This document shows positions 42,506 to 53,545 of a stretch of 64,000 nt of DNA, in pieces (within the stretch, counting starts at the first letter, position 1; the number at the start of each line of letters is the position of its first letter). The stretch is from Gracilariopsis chorda (Eukaryota > Rhodophyta > Florideophyceae > Gracilariales > Gracilariaceae): NCBI GenBank assembly GCA_003194525.1, contig NBIV01000056.1, positions 62,001 through 126,000 on the forward strand, given 5' to 3'. A program made the position numbers and the translations under genes. The notes under the pieces are model-generated. The model was not told the origin of the DNA. It saw nothing but the letters and a program-made list of their open reading frames with translations, and searched no databases.

Positions 42506-42862
42506 AGCTCAATCTAAATGTAGAAACAAAATTAAGATTTTACCAATGAGCGTGAGGAGTTCACGTTTATTCAGCCAGTGGCGCTGACCAGGGGACCGCT
42601 TTCAGAGCCACACAAGGCCAATTCTCAAGCATCCAATCATACGCCTGAGTTAGCCCCCCCACGGCACTCAGCGCACACCGTAGCCAACCAGACAGCACCA
42701 ACTACAACTCGGCGCTTTCAAGTTCGAAACGCGCGATCTATTCTATTTTGAACATGACCACAGGCAGCGCTCACATCTGCTCGTGCGCTGCCGGCTCAAA
42801 ACCACCTTACCGCATCTGCAACACGCATTCAACAGCAAACGCTCCTACATCAGACAGTGCAA
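42502..42862 (+). repeat. Dispersed repeat, copy A
   Basis: Matches the reverse complement of 53172-53545 over about 360 bp. Shared landmarks in order are aatctaNatgtag, aagattttaccNaatgagcg, cagagccacanaNgccaatt, ccccccacgg, cacaccgtagccNaccanac, acaactcggcgctttcaa and aacatgaccacaggcagc. It contains the start of a short open frame (42748-42933). It abuts the MITE cluster, so its left boundary may be the MITE insertion point. Confidence 0.75.
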
Positions 42863-43372
42863 CGCTCTCACCGTCTGCATGTGCTTCTTCCTGTCGTTTT
42901 TTGGTCTTCGTCAACAACCTTTGCAGTCTTTGACTTATGGTTGCAGTTGATTTGTGCCTCAAGTTGCGTAATTTGTCTGATAGATTGCGATCTGCTTGCC
43001 CCTCACGCCAAAACTCCGCAACCGCCACTCACAAAAACTTCTTTTTAAAAACCATTACTCTGTATTTCTTCAGAACCCATATTTTTCGTAACTTAACGAT
43101 TTTTTGCCTCCTGTCTCTGCCTTTTCCGCCAAAGCACGTTTGCTTGCACCCAACTGCGCCGATTAAATAACCGACCTTTTTCGTTTCCGCATATGCGCTT
43201 GCATGCATCCCACCGCCACCGCTACCGACGCTCATGCCCGCAGCACTAACTTCCCGGCTGCGCGGGCATGTCGTTTTTTATAAACTGCTTGCCATGGAGC
43301 GCCCCGCACTGAAAGTAGTTCCTGCATGTCCGCTGCTGCGTTGTCCGCCATGCCATTATTGAGGCCGACAGT

Positions 43373-43699
43373 GTGCGCGACACATTCGAAGTCCACAAAA
43401 TGTTGGTAAAACTGCGGGTGTCCTTGGAACAGGACAAATCCAAGACCTTAAAGAACGGAGGTCACTTCGGCCTTAAGCTTCACTCGCCCGCATTGTCACG
43501 TTTATGCCGCAACGCCTACATTGAGGCGCCCAAAGCCGGTCTAAATAAGATGGGGCGCTCTTTTCGCGCTTTCGTATTCCACGTGAACTATGAGCGCGAC
43601 GCCAGTGACTCAAACGCTGCCCCTACCGACGCACCGTCTGTGACACAGATCTTTCTCCCATCTGCGCAAACTGTTGCGCCCATTAGCTTATCGACCTAA
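43373..43699 (+). CDS. Short open frame, unrecognised
   Basis: 108 aa. The listed start is GTG; the nearest ATG in frame is at 43400 (MLVKLRVSLEQDKSK). The composition is balanced, with no low-complexity run apart from an Ala/Ser/Pro tail. I do not recognise any domain. It lies between the dispersed repeat and LTR-like relics, so it may be a transposon fragment or an exon of the interrupted gene at 41.48 kb. Confidence 0.25.
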   Translation: MRDTFEVHKMLVKLRVSLEQDKSKTLKNGGHFGLKLHSPALSRLCRNAYIEAPKAGLNKMGRSFRAFVFHVNYERDASDSNAAPTDAPSVTQIFLPSAQTVAPISLST

Positions 43700-43959
43700 C
43701 CCCGCTCTTTCGGGCGGGTTCTTAGTCGTCCTGTCCGATGTATTGCGCGTTTAGGGTGCTTCTTGTCTCTGTCTTCCCCAGGAAAATTGTTTGAGGAAAG
43801 AAGAAAAAGGAGGCATTATGAAAGGGTCGCGAAGAAGACGAAAGGAAATGGGCAAGTAGCAAAGAAGAGTTGGGTATATTTATTGATGATTCTAAGACTC
43901 TTGTGAATGGCGTGATCTGTGGGAGTCCTAACAATTTGTGTATTGGTCATGGAGGTGTA

Positions 43960-45740
43960 GTGCAATAGCCGCAAGCGGGAAAACACACGAAGACGTTCGG
44001 ATCTTCCCCTCTGGAGGATAGAACAGCGAACGGAGCCTCTCCGGATGAGCACGACGAAGTCGGGTTGTAAAGCCGAGGCTCACCCTCAAGCCAAGCGGGG
44101 AGAGTTGAAACGGTAGGATTAGGATCAACACGAATGGGAAAACAGCCCTTCCAAGGAGTACGAGTCCACTTAAGTGGGGGAAGACGTCACGGGATACCGC
44201 CACGAGAGACACGCGTCAGCGGTGACGAGCAACCACACAAGGGGATAGAAACCACGAGAGTGGGGTAAGGGAAATACGGGGGATGCCCGATTGGGGGCGA
44301 CGGGGGTGTGGGCCAACGGGGCCACGGAAAAAGGTACAAAGGAACCCTATACAGGGGTGAGAACACGGCGGTGGTCAATTAAGTGACAAACGCCCAAGGC
44401 GGTGATACTCCTGGTGATGCAGGGTGTATAGGTCTACCGTTAGTAACGCGGCTTTACCTCCGAGGAGTGTAGAAGACTGGCGAAAGCGGAAAAGACTTAG
44501 AGCAAAGAACCCTGGTTGGGGAAGTTTACTCAGTTTCAGGGCGAGGTCACCGAGCCACTATATAGTGTAGTAATCTCCCTACTGTAGCGTAGATAAATTA
44601 TAAATAATAAGTATAAATTAAATAAACGTCCACACTGTGGTGCCAACCTCCTCCTGACGATCCGTGTCACACGTTGTCCACTCACGCCTTAGGCGGCGCA
44701 CGGTGCATGCACAAGTGTGACCCTGGGGCACAGTGCCCATTGCAGACCCGCTGAGGGCTGAGACACCCGCTAATAGGGGTACTAATCATAAACACGCGAA
44801 AGCGGCAAAAATACCAGGTCCACAGGGCATCGCTGAGTCTTCCTCCTTGAGGATTGCACTTCAGGAGGTGCTGGCTTGTGAAATGGATGTTGCTAGGGGT
44901 TCAGATGTTTAAGGAAAAGGCAGTTGGTTTTGGGGAGGCACAGATTTAGAATGATTCTGTTTTTTGGTTCCACTTGTTTCCATACAACCTCGTTTTCATT
45001 TTTGGTGCTTTGTAAGCCCAATGTTTGGGTTCTTAACTGTTTCCAGGTGGCCATCCTTGTGGTGCAATGCCCTGAGGTGGGAGCTGGCACACAAGGGTGT
45101 TTGACGTCCTCCTCTATAGGGTAGCGCAGCGATAAGACCACCTGTGGTGAGCGCACGAAGCCGGTTGTAAATCCGGGACTAGCTTTCACGAAGGGCGTAC
45201 AGGTGTTAGAACCAAGAAGACCCAGAAGTCGGAAGCGGGAAAATGTGGCGACACACGAGTTGTGGGGGACGCGCAAGGGCGGCACGGTATCCATACGATT
45301 GAGGCGTTGGTGAACGAGGCAACGGTAATCACCAGTAGTCGCCGTACAACAACACCTATACGGGGGAAAGCAGCAACCGCCGCGGAAAAAGCGCGCACAG
45401 AAACAAACACAATAGTTGTAGGAATGTGCTGGAAACTCCACGTGGTGGGTAACTCGGCCTGTACTAGGTGGCGTCTCTCCGGACGGATGAAAATACTCAT
45501 CAGAAGCCTTGAGTTAGAGCCCAGCACTTGCTTGCCGCGTTTACTTTGACTCGGGCCACCGTAGGTCACACACATAAGTAGTGGTGGTCGGCGCCCTGAC
45601 AGAACAGTGAAATTAACTAATAATATCCCTAAAGGGGGCGCCTAGTACTACACACGTGTGGCATATGCCAGCAATGCTGTGCATTACACCTGCAACCCAA
45701 ATTGGGGCCCTTCCAACGGAAACTGAATACCCGTGCAACA
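43960..45740. repeat. LTR-like noncoding relics (two related blocks)
   Basis: Two blocks (about 43.98-44.87 and 45.10-45.74 kb) share short structured phrases: gagcacgacgaagtcgggtt with gttgtaaagccg in one, gagcgcacgaagccggttgt with gttgtaaatccg in the other. The phrase cctccgaggagtgtagaaga near 44459 resembles one in the Gag-element leader near 2872. No coding potential is visible. The interpretation as solo LTRs or leader fragments of that retrotransposon family rests on by-eye resemblance. Confidence 0.3.
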
Positions 45741-46201
45741 CTCATACTTCACAGTCGGGAGGTGAGCATCGCCAAAGCGGAATATGAAACCAAGTAGTGC
45801 TGATACCGCTGAAAGAGTTGCACTTCAATCCTAACTTCTCTTTTGTCCATCAAGTATGGTTGTGACGTGGTTAAGTAGTTGGAGAATGCTTGAAGATGAA
45901 GGGACCAGCCTATGACCTTTGGAGAGACCTTCAACGGCGTTCTGCATCAGTTCTTTCAGGCTTTTCATGGCAATGGGACCTAATCAAGATGCCAAGCAAT
46001 GCATTTTGTTGTACATTGATTTGCCGGCAGCCCACGACAGATGTGTTTTGACCTCGGCATCGATTTCCTTCTCAATTTCTGTTGAGTCAACAACGAGGGT
46101 TTGTTAGAGCGTTGATTTCCTGCTTCGACATTACGAATAAGGTTCTCCGCGTGAGTTCTGGCTATGGTTCTTCGCAATTGGGTGAGGTAGTTCGGTGATA
46201 A

Positions 46202-48226
46202 CTATTCCACGTTACTCTTCCAGTATGGTTCAAAAAAGAGTTCAAAAGGCATACGACTGCCGATAATGTCGTTGACAATGCGAGATCGAATGACTAGCTC
46301 TGGGAATAATACTGCACATCGAACGATATGGCGACAAAGAAATCCTTTTATGTAGTGCTGCAAACACGAACAGGCCGCGATGATAGTCTCTGAGCGCGTT
46401 GATGGGCTGCTCAGTTTTGCCACATAAACTAAGAAAGTTTTACGGTAATCATCGTCTCCCTCCGAGACCCCTGGGTTCAAGTTCATACAGTGCCATGTCA
46501 TAGTAAAAATTACTGCTTGTTGAAGACTTTCTTTACTTTTTATCCTCATGTCAGGCCACCCCGATCCGTGTACTGCCTTTATCGTGATGTCAAGTACGGC
46601 GAAGTTTCTCTACGGCTCCACGCTTTTCTCACCGGACTTCAACAAACAAAAAGGCGTGTACTCCCGAATTATATTATGCAGTACACTTGTTGGTGGTGGC
46701 AACTGGCAGGTAGATATTCCGTAGAGTAATGATTTGAGGTTTTAGAGCTTTCCTTCGCGCATCGCTTCGCATCTGGTTCCGCCTCTGGGTTAGCGCATAT
46801 ATCTCGCTGGTATTTTCGAGAGAGGAACCACTCCATGTAGAATATGTTGACGATAAACTGCGTCAGAGCTCTCTTTGTACTAAAATCCTTGGAAAAGGAA
46901 CCGGTGGGGTACGGATTGATTGCGGTTGAAAGAAATGACCATTTCCGAATTCTTGTGGTACAAGAACTTATAGCAAGGAGGTGGACTATGCTGAAAGTTG
47001 TAAAAGTATTTCCGTTCAAGTTGCTCACGTCGCGAAAGGAAACTCTGCTCAGACAAACACTTTCGAAGTCTGAACAGGTCGTCAGAAAGGTCCTTAGTCC
47101 ATTGCTTTCGACCATTTTTTGTGCAGCACGAAGCACTTTTGCAAGCCTGATTTTGGTCTAAGTGCCATTCATCGAGAGCTATGTAAGAAAGAGGAAACTC
47201 TTTCTTCAACACGTTTATACACGCAACGCTCTCATCCATGGCGATCATCGAAGGAGAAAACAACATGGCTGCCTGAAACTCTCGTAGTATCCGAATGAAA
47301 CTCTCCTCTGTCTCGCACGAAACGAATCCCATGAAAAACGTCATGACATGTCCATCGTTTGATCTCCCATTAATTGTTAAGAGAGGGAAACTAAATCGGT
47401 TCGAGATAGCTTTGCAGTCAATGCTTATGCCTGGGACGACACCGTACCTAGCACGATCCTCGAGCCATTCCGCGTATGCCCAAGACGCGGAATCCATTCT
47501 TCCTTCTGCATCAACGTTGAAGCTGACCCTATTGTCACTGTTCGTATCACGAATGCGCACAAGCTCTTTACAGATCAGCATACATTTGATTTGCTTCGGT
47601 GCCTGAACATCAGATGTGTAGGCAAGCCTATTACGCAAGGCTTTCGTTTTGATGGGGATTTGATATTTCTTTTCCAATAAACCGACGATGTCTCTGCGCT
47701 GTGTTTGCAGCTCTGCTTTCATTTCAAAAGCTTCTTTCTGAAGCTTTGGTGACAAGTGAGTTATCATCTTCTTCAAGTTTGGACCGTGATTATGACACCC
47801 ATTTCTCATTTAGCACAGATAAACTTTCACCATTCCGTCAGACCCACTTCGTCTCGAAACGCCAATTCTTGTCGTTATGGTGCAAAGAAAAGGACACTTT
47901 GGGTCCCTTTTGTTCTCCACGCATCTCAGATATGCCTTCTTCAAAATTCTCTCCACATCGAAAACCCAATAATCAATGCCATTATCGTTTACACTGTTAC
48001 GTTGTATGGAGTTGCTATTCCGAAGAACTGGCTTATCTTAATCATAATTTCGGACACAAAGATTAGAACCGAAACAGTTGCCGATAATCTAAACCGATTT
48101 CACCACGCGTAGACCTCCAATGTTCTCCTGAACTGTACATATGAACGACTGACCAGTCTCGCAGAAAAGCGTTTGGGTATCAGCAGAATCTACAAAATCT
48201 TCAGGCTCTGCTGTACCGTCTTCTTC
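46202..48226 (-). pseudogene. FAR1/MULE transposase pseudogene
   Basis: In order on the minus strand: a FAR1-type zinc region near 47.9 kb (KKAYLRCVENKRDPKCPFLC then GCHNHGP); the MULE DDE core at 47.1-47.5 kb (PGISIDCKAISNRFSFPLLT, FVSCETEESFIRILREF, MIAMDESVACINVLKKEFP and IALDEWHLDQN); and a SWIM finger at about 46.35 kb (CSCLQHYIKGFLCRH). Stops at 48089-48091, 48038-48040 and 47810-47812 interrupt the N-terminal part, and there are frameshifts near 46.9 and 46.6 kb. The intact enzyme would bind and cut DNA as a Mutator-type transposase. It reads in the same frame as the C48 peptidase upstream of it. Confidence 0.8.
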
Positions 48227-49843
48227 CTATGAATCATCTGAGTGCTCCACTCTTCCGTCTCTGTTTTCCAAATTCTCTGTGCCAGTCCTCCTGGTTTCTT
48301 CATTAATGGGGTATAATGTATTGGAAAACTCTTTGAACTCTACATAGATTTCCTGCTCTTCATTTGATTCTAGTGATTTCTCGACCATAGGTACTAAACC
48401 TGGCATTATTGAAGTTGGCATCCTCCCACCCTCATTCTCTCCTTCAAGTGATATTATGGTCTTCGCACTACTTGAAGCAAGTGACGCTATCGTTCTCTTC
48501 TTTCTCATATTAAAAGGTATTAGTGTCCTTTCTAACATATTCCAAAGAGCAGAGAAGGCCTCCACATTCCTTTCCTGTTTTGATAAATTCAAACGGCTAC
48601 GGATAGATCCCACTACAATATTATACCTCTCAATGCTCAGATCATCAGATGTTGGTTCCATGTCATTGCTATGAGAACCAGAATACGACATAGACCACTT
48701 CTTCTCTGCTACCTGCAGCTTTGCGATAATACTGCTTCGACAAGACACTAGAGGTTTGTGTCTTACGCCTCGAAAGCGAGCAGTGACTAGTGTCGTCTGT
48801 CGCACACAGCTCCTAGAGATTACACGAAATCGATGGACTCCATAATTCTTCCCAGCATTGCTAAGCTTGTAAATGAAGTATGGCAAATCTGAAACCTCTT
48901 TGCAGCCATGATCAACGCTGTTCTCAGTATTACAAGTTTGCATCACTTCTGTGGATGTTTGTACGTCAATTTTTCTGGCTGTTCGTCCATATTCGGCGAC
49001 ATTTGCTGCAGAAGAAATGAGTTCTTCCATAATCTCCGTAACAAAAAATGTAGTGTCAACAAACCTAATACTTCTGTGATGATGGAACGAGAATGACTCC
49101 CTCTTAGGTTCTTTGATGTACCAAATGCCTCGCTTGTTCAAAACCCTTCTCAGTTTTTCCGCACCCTCTTGTTGCTTACCCGCTGTTGCTAAGTGACTTC
49201 TTTCCCTTCCATTAAATCCACTCAACACCAAATCGTGCACCTTATTTTCTGCTTCTGGTTGGGAAACTTTGAAGTCAATTCCCGAATCAGCTTTCATGAA
49301 GATACCATCGTTCTGTTTTTTCCGTCTTTTCATATCACGATCTTTCCAAATCTCATACTGAAGAATGGCCACGTCTCCCTCAGAGACTTTGCCCATACAA
49401 TTCTTCTCTGAGGCAAGTATTGTGCTCAGCACATAATGTTTTGCAGACTTCCACCTGTACAAATCGGTAAGTTCTTTGTCGTACCCATCGCCAAAATTGT
49501 GAGTAGGTAGGTGATCAGTGCTTGCATCAAATTTATTAAACCCGTCTAAGACGTAAGCACCGCAGCTGTGGGAATCTTCCTGCTTCCTAAATCCTAAAAC
49601 ATCCAACAGGTAGTTCTTCTCAGAGGTCCTCCACTGTATTCTAGACTTTGAGAAGATATGATCAAACACGCTTCGGAAGAACGACACGACATATTGAGGA
49701 CATTTAAATCCAATTGTATGACCAAAGAACACCGTTCTCCTCTCTACAGTTTTCAGTGAATTCAAATCCCTTAATCCAACAAAAAGTCCCCAATGATTTC
49801 CTCTGATATTCAAGGGAGTAACTACTGTAGAGATTTCTGAGTA
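48227..49843 (-). pseudogene. C48 (Ulp1-like) cysteine peptidase, 3' portion, split by a pogo insertion
   Basis: The peptidase core opens with TPLNIRGNHWGLFVGL (catalytic His before Trp at about 49793). It continues through RRTVFFGHTIGFKCP, where the usual catalytic Asp is not obvious, to RKQEDSHSCGAYVLDGF, the Q-x-D-S-x-x-C-G motif with the nucleophile Cys. About 400 residues of low-complexity, charged sequence follow. The open frame continues to 50065 on the right, but everything beyond 49843 is pogo-element DNA, so the apparent start is false. The missing 5' part is at 52058-52503. Ulp1-like peptidases carried by MULEs are thought to act on SUMO-type substrates. Here it lies in frame with the MULE transposase, so it was probably one polypeptide. 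Confidence 0.75.
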
Positions 49844-52057
49844 GCAGTCACACCGGCTTAATTTGGGAAATGGTTTAATTTGAGACGGCATGGCTCTGAG
49901 ACATGGAATCTCGAATCTCGCAAATTCCACTCGCCTCGCTTCCAACCTCAGCAAGCCCTTGCCAGAGCCTGACCACCCTCCTGACCCTCGGACATTCCAA
50001 GTTCGACAACCACCATGCCTCTGTCCATGAGACGCCAGACAGCCCGACTCAAAAACCGAACACAACGCAGACTAACAGAAAAAGCGAAACGCGAACGAGC
50101 AGTAGAGCTGCTCATACAAGGCAAAAAAGCGCGTGCGGTAGCATCAGCATGTAGTCTTTCTCGTTCCACTGCATACCGCTTGTATGCAGCATTAAAGAAC
50201 AAACACACAGCAAAACTCAACAGACTCCTTAATCCAGTAGTACACTTTCCCGGACGACCAACGACGCTCACCAAATCCGAAGAAGACGCGATTGTGGAAC
50301 GCACGTTGTTTGCAGCAAGCCGCGGATTTGCGCTGGATGTCAACAACATGAGAACACTGATGGGAGCAGTTGCTTCTGATGGACGCGTAGGATATAAACG
50401 AGGCATTCCTTCGGAAGATGCATTGCGGTCCTTCCGAGCAAGGAATCGAGAGTTGACATTTCGTTCTGCTGAGGATATGTGCCACAAACACTTTGAAGGG
50501 GAAAGTGTGGAGCATGTTCAGACTCTGAGTTTAGCGCTTTCTGAGTTGCAGAAAGAAGAACCAGACCTGTTCGAGGACCCACAGAGAATATGGAATTTGG
50601 ACGAGACGGCAGTTAGTGCGCAGCATGGAAAGAAGGTTAAAGTATTCTCATCGTCAAAAACGCACCACCCCGGACGCCGACACGATCTCAAAGACAATGG
50701 GAAGCACCTTATTGCAGTAATTATGGCTTCGGTTTCTGGAAACGTAGCACCTCCATTCCTCATAGTCGCCGGGAAGAAGGGCATGCCAAAGTGGATGAAT
50801 GCGATGGAACAGAAAGTGCTGCGATTGCTTCCGGCTAAGTACGAGTGGCTTTGTTACAATAACTGGGTTCCGAAAGGAACAACGATAAGATGTACACCGA
50901 AAGGTTCAATGGATGCAAACACATTGAAACATTTGGTGAAACACTTTTCGGAGTTTGTACGCCAATTCGTTCCAGATTCGAAGTCCGTTCTTGTTCTTCT
51001 AGATGGCCACAGTTCACGAAAAGGAACCGAATGGGTAGAAGAATGCATGAAGTTCAATATACACGCAATTCAACTTCCCGCTAATACATTCCACTTCCTA
51101 CAGCCATGTGATTCTCACATTAACAAACACTTCAAACAGGAAAGCAGAGAAATTCATGACCAGCTTTTGTTGACAGGAGAGTTTTCGCATGCAAACATGA
51201 GTTTCAAAATGAAGCTCGCCATGGCCGGTTATCGGGCAATTACCAGGGAGATCGTCAACAAAAGTTTTGTAGACGTCGGTTTATGGCCATTGAGTAACGC
51301 GTTTGTGGATAAGTTGCGAGATAAAGTCCAGCGACGGCTTGAAGGGACAACGATGTCAACGGAAAGCAGAAGCCAGAAGGTGAGAAGATCTGATCGATTG
51401 CGCTGTACAGACAAGGCGATCTGTAGTGAGTTGAGGAGAGTTCTCGCAGAAACCGAAGACCCAACAATTGCTGTAACATCCGTAGAGAACATCTTGCAAA
51501 GAAAACGTACATCGAACAGAGTGTTGTGGGAATCGGCGCCGCTACGCGCACCAGTTCGTGTCATCAAATGTAATGGGTCAAAAATGGGTCAAACGCCAGC
51601 CATGTGGTTGACAAAGAATAAGGGGTCTCCGAACGTGAGGGCGGAAGACCTTTTGGGCGGAACGGAAAATGAAGATCCGAACCAAAAGATCGAGAAACGC
51701 ACTCAAAGAGTTCTTGCCCGTTTGCGGGTCAAAGCGCCCCTGCCTTCCCTTTTCCAGAGCCCGGCGGACGACATTGTCTCGATTCGTGCGCTTCTACGAC
51801 GGCGCAGTGCAATGGCGAAGCGTGATAAGCACGACGGTATTCGCGGAAAGGGAGAACAAGAAGTTAGAGGATCAAATCTTCTGCGGTTGCCGCGCTAGCT
51901 GCGGTGGGGGAAATGGTGGCCGCTTGGCAGCATCGTCTCAAATAAACCCATTTGCTGCGTGCGGCAGCATCGTCTCCCATTAACCATGCGATTTCACAGT
52001 CAAATTCCAAGCTATTTGAGGCACAGTTTTTGTCTCAAATTGACCCTTTCTGACTGC
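49844..52057 (+). mobile_element. pogo-like DNA transposon (2,214 bp, TA target duplication)
   Basis: The left end reads GCAGTCACACCGGCTTAATT and the right end read inward GCAGTCAGAAAGGGTCAATT. They agree at about three quarters of the first 25 positions. TA flanks both ends (49842-49843 and 52058-52059), as pogo/Tc1 elements require. A second related motif lies inside each end (tttaatttgagacg near 49873; its inverse cgtctcaaataaa near 51938). The element carries one intact transposase gene. It interrupts the C48 peptidase frame exactly. Confidence 0.85.
50015..51898 (+). CDS. pogo-like DDE_1 transposase, intact
   Basis: 627 aa, no internal stop. The N-terminus has a psq-like helix-turn-helix (KRERAVELLIQGKKARAVAS) and a CENP-B-like second DNA-binding domain (HFPGRPTTLTKSEEDAIVER). 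The catalytic DDE_1 domain follows at about residues 190-400: IWNLDETAVS (first Asp), VLVLLDGHSSRKG (second Asp) and FHFLQPCDSHINKHFK (third Asp), i.e. a DDD triad as in pogo relatives. The C-terminal about 200 residues are basic, with RRSDRLR and KRTQRVLARLR. The ATG at 50015 lies 171 bp inside the left end. It would cut and paste the element at TA sites in nuclear DNA. The other transposases in the window are broken, so this is the best candidate for recent activity. Confidence 0.88.
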   Translation: MPLSMRRQTARLKNRTQRRLTEKAKRERAVELLIQGKKARAVASACSLSRSTAYRLYAALKNKHTAKLNRLLNPVVHFPGRPTTLTKSEEDAIVERTLFAASRGFALDVNNMRTLMGAVASDGRVGYKRGIPSEDALRSFRARNRELTFRSAEDMCHKHFEGESVEHVQTLSLALSELQKEEPDLFEDPQRIWNLDETAVSAQHGKKVKVFSSSKTHHPGRRHDLKDNGKHLIAVIMASVSGNVAPPFLIVAGKKGMPKWMNAMEQKVLRLLPAKYEWLCYNNWVPKGTTIRCTPKGSMDANTLKHLVKHFSEFVRQFVPDSKSVLVLLDGHSSRKGTEWVEECMKFNIHAIQLPANTFHFLQPCDSHINKHFKQESREIHDQLLLTGEFSHANMSFKMKLAMAGYRAITREIVNKSFVDVGLWPLSNAFVDKLRDKVQRRLEGTTMSTESRSQKVRRSDRLRCTDKAICSELRRVLAETEDPTIAVTSVENILQRKRTSNRVLWESAPLRAPVRVIKCNGSKMGQTPAMWLTKNKGSPNVRAEDLLGGTENEDPNQKIEKRTQRVLARLRVKAPLPSLFQSPADDIVSIRALLRRRSAMAKRDKHDGIRGKGEQEVRGSNLLRLPR

Positions 52058-52503
52058 TACCCTTCGTACAGCCGCCGTTCAAACGAGCGTGGAAAAGTTT
52101 CCAGATGCTCAACGTTGTAGTTTCTGAAGTTCTGTTTAGATTAGAAAGACTATGCCATTGCCATTAGATGCGCACCAGTACTACAAGTGCCAAGAACGAC
52201 TCCAGGAAGCAGCTTTATGTCTGTAATACCTGCTGTGATTAAGACGTTGCACATGTACTTTCCAGAACGGCAGTTTCGCATGAATTTATTTGGCCTAGGA
52301 TAATTTCGATCGTTAACCACAAGCCTGGATACGAACTTGTACACATGGTTGAACTGCCTTCTTTGAACTTCTTTCTTTTCATCAAACTCCAGCCCAGCAT
52401 TCATTTTTAGTCCACTGAAAACGTCTTGCACCTCACGTATCTCAGTGCAAGTAAGAGTGCCTTCAGTACTGCATGAACGCATTTTCGAAGTATGTCGTGA
52501 CAA
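52058..52503 (-). pseudogene. 5' portion of the C48 peptidase-MULE gene
   Basis: On the minus strand this frame runs from 52503, through two stops (52150-52152 and 52141-52143), to the pogo target site. The last codons before the site (SFERRLYEG) continue in phase with YSEISTVVTPLNIRGNHWGL on the far side if the element and one TA are removed. I do not recognise a domain in the first 117 codons. The two stops show that the gene was dead or dying independently of the insertion. Confidence 0.6.
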
Positions 52504-53171
52504 GTGACAAATTCAAAATACGTTGAAGAAACGTTGAATCGTTAAGGTTCCAACAATTAGCGAGAATGAAGTTTAGGAGCAACAAAAAAACTTAGGCTAT
52601 ACGATAAAGATAAAGTAGACACTCGTGTACAATATGATTTGCCTCAGAAGCGTGAAAACCCTCTTGAGCGCCCCTACCGTAGAGAACGCCATTTTAGCGA
52701 CGCGAATGCAAACGAATAGAAGAAGAACTGCGTATTGTAACTCGATATTGCAAAAGCGGAAAAGGTAGATGCGAGAAATTCGAAAGCAGCCACGGCATGT
52801 GAGTTGCAAATGGCAGCGGTGTGGAGTGGGCGCGTAGAGAGGAGCGCAGAAAAGCGAGGGCACAATGTCAATCGTTTTAAGCAAGTGCTGGAAGAGGGGA
52901 TGTGGCGTGTAAATCAGCAAAAGCAGAGGAAGGCGGCGGGGTCGGGGAGATTCAAGAGCGGATGGGATGGAAAATCACGGTGCGCACAGAACATGTTGTT
53001 CAGGGCAAGGGTTTTTAGGGGTTTTTTTTTAGGAGACTTGGCAAAGAAGCTGTACTTAGCCGGGAAACAACGCGGCTCTAACAGAAGCCTTTCTGGAACT
53101 ATGCCCCCAAGGTTGTGGCGTTGGTGGAAAACAATACGCAACAGAAAGGTGGGAGCAACAACGGTAGTAGC
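52504..53171. other. Spacer, nothing recognised
   Basis: A T-run near 53025 and short chance frames only. It may contain the upstream flank of the MULE. Confidence 0.35.
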
Positions 53172-53545
53172 GGTTCGCCGGCTGATGAAGGGGCGCTTGC
53201 TGTGGTGCGCGTGTTGTGGACACAGTGAGGGCGTCGTGCGCCTGCAAAGCACGAGCACATGTGAGGGCTGCCTGTGGTCATGTTCAACGTAGAGAAGCGC
53301 CCTTTTTTCGAAGTTGAAAGCGCCGAGTTGTACTTGGTGCTGTTTGGTGGGCTACGGTGTGGGCTGAAGTCCGTGGGGGGATGAACACAGGCGTTTGATT
53401 AGCTGCTTGAAAATTGGCTTTGTGGCTCTGGAGGCCGTCCCATGGGCAATGCCCTCGCTGAACGAGAGTGAACTTCTGACGCTCATTGGGTAAAATCTTA
53501 ATGTCTTTACTACATGTAGATTCAGCCCTAGCCGCAATCACAAGG
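53172..53545 (-). repeat. Dispersed repeat, copy B (inverted relative to A)
   Basis: This is the reverse-complement partner of 42502-42862. Copy B also carries a hairpin at its outer edge: gattcagccctagcc (53519) and ggctagagctgaatc (about 53544) are near-inverse arms around a 10-nt loop. On the minus strand it opens a short frame with MNMTTGSPHMCSCFAG, matching copy A's MNMTTGSAHICSCAAG. Confidence 0.75.

Noticed and set aside
49892-50065. N-terminal part of the 612-aa C48 frame as real protein
   Set aside because: This segment lies inside the pogo element and runs through its left end, so the reading is accidental.
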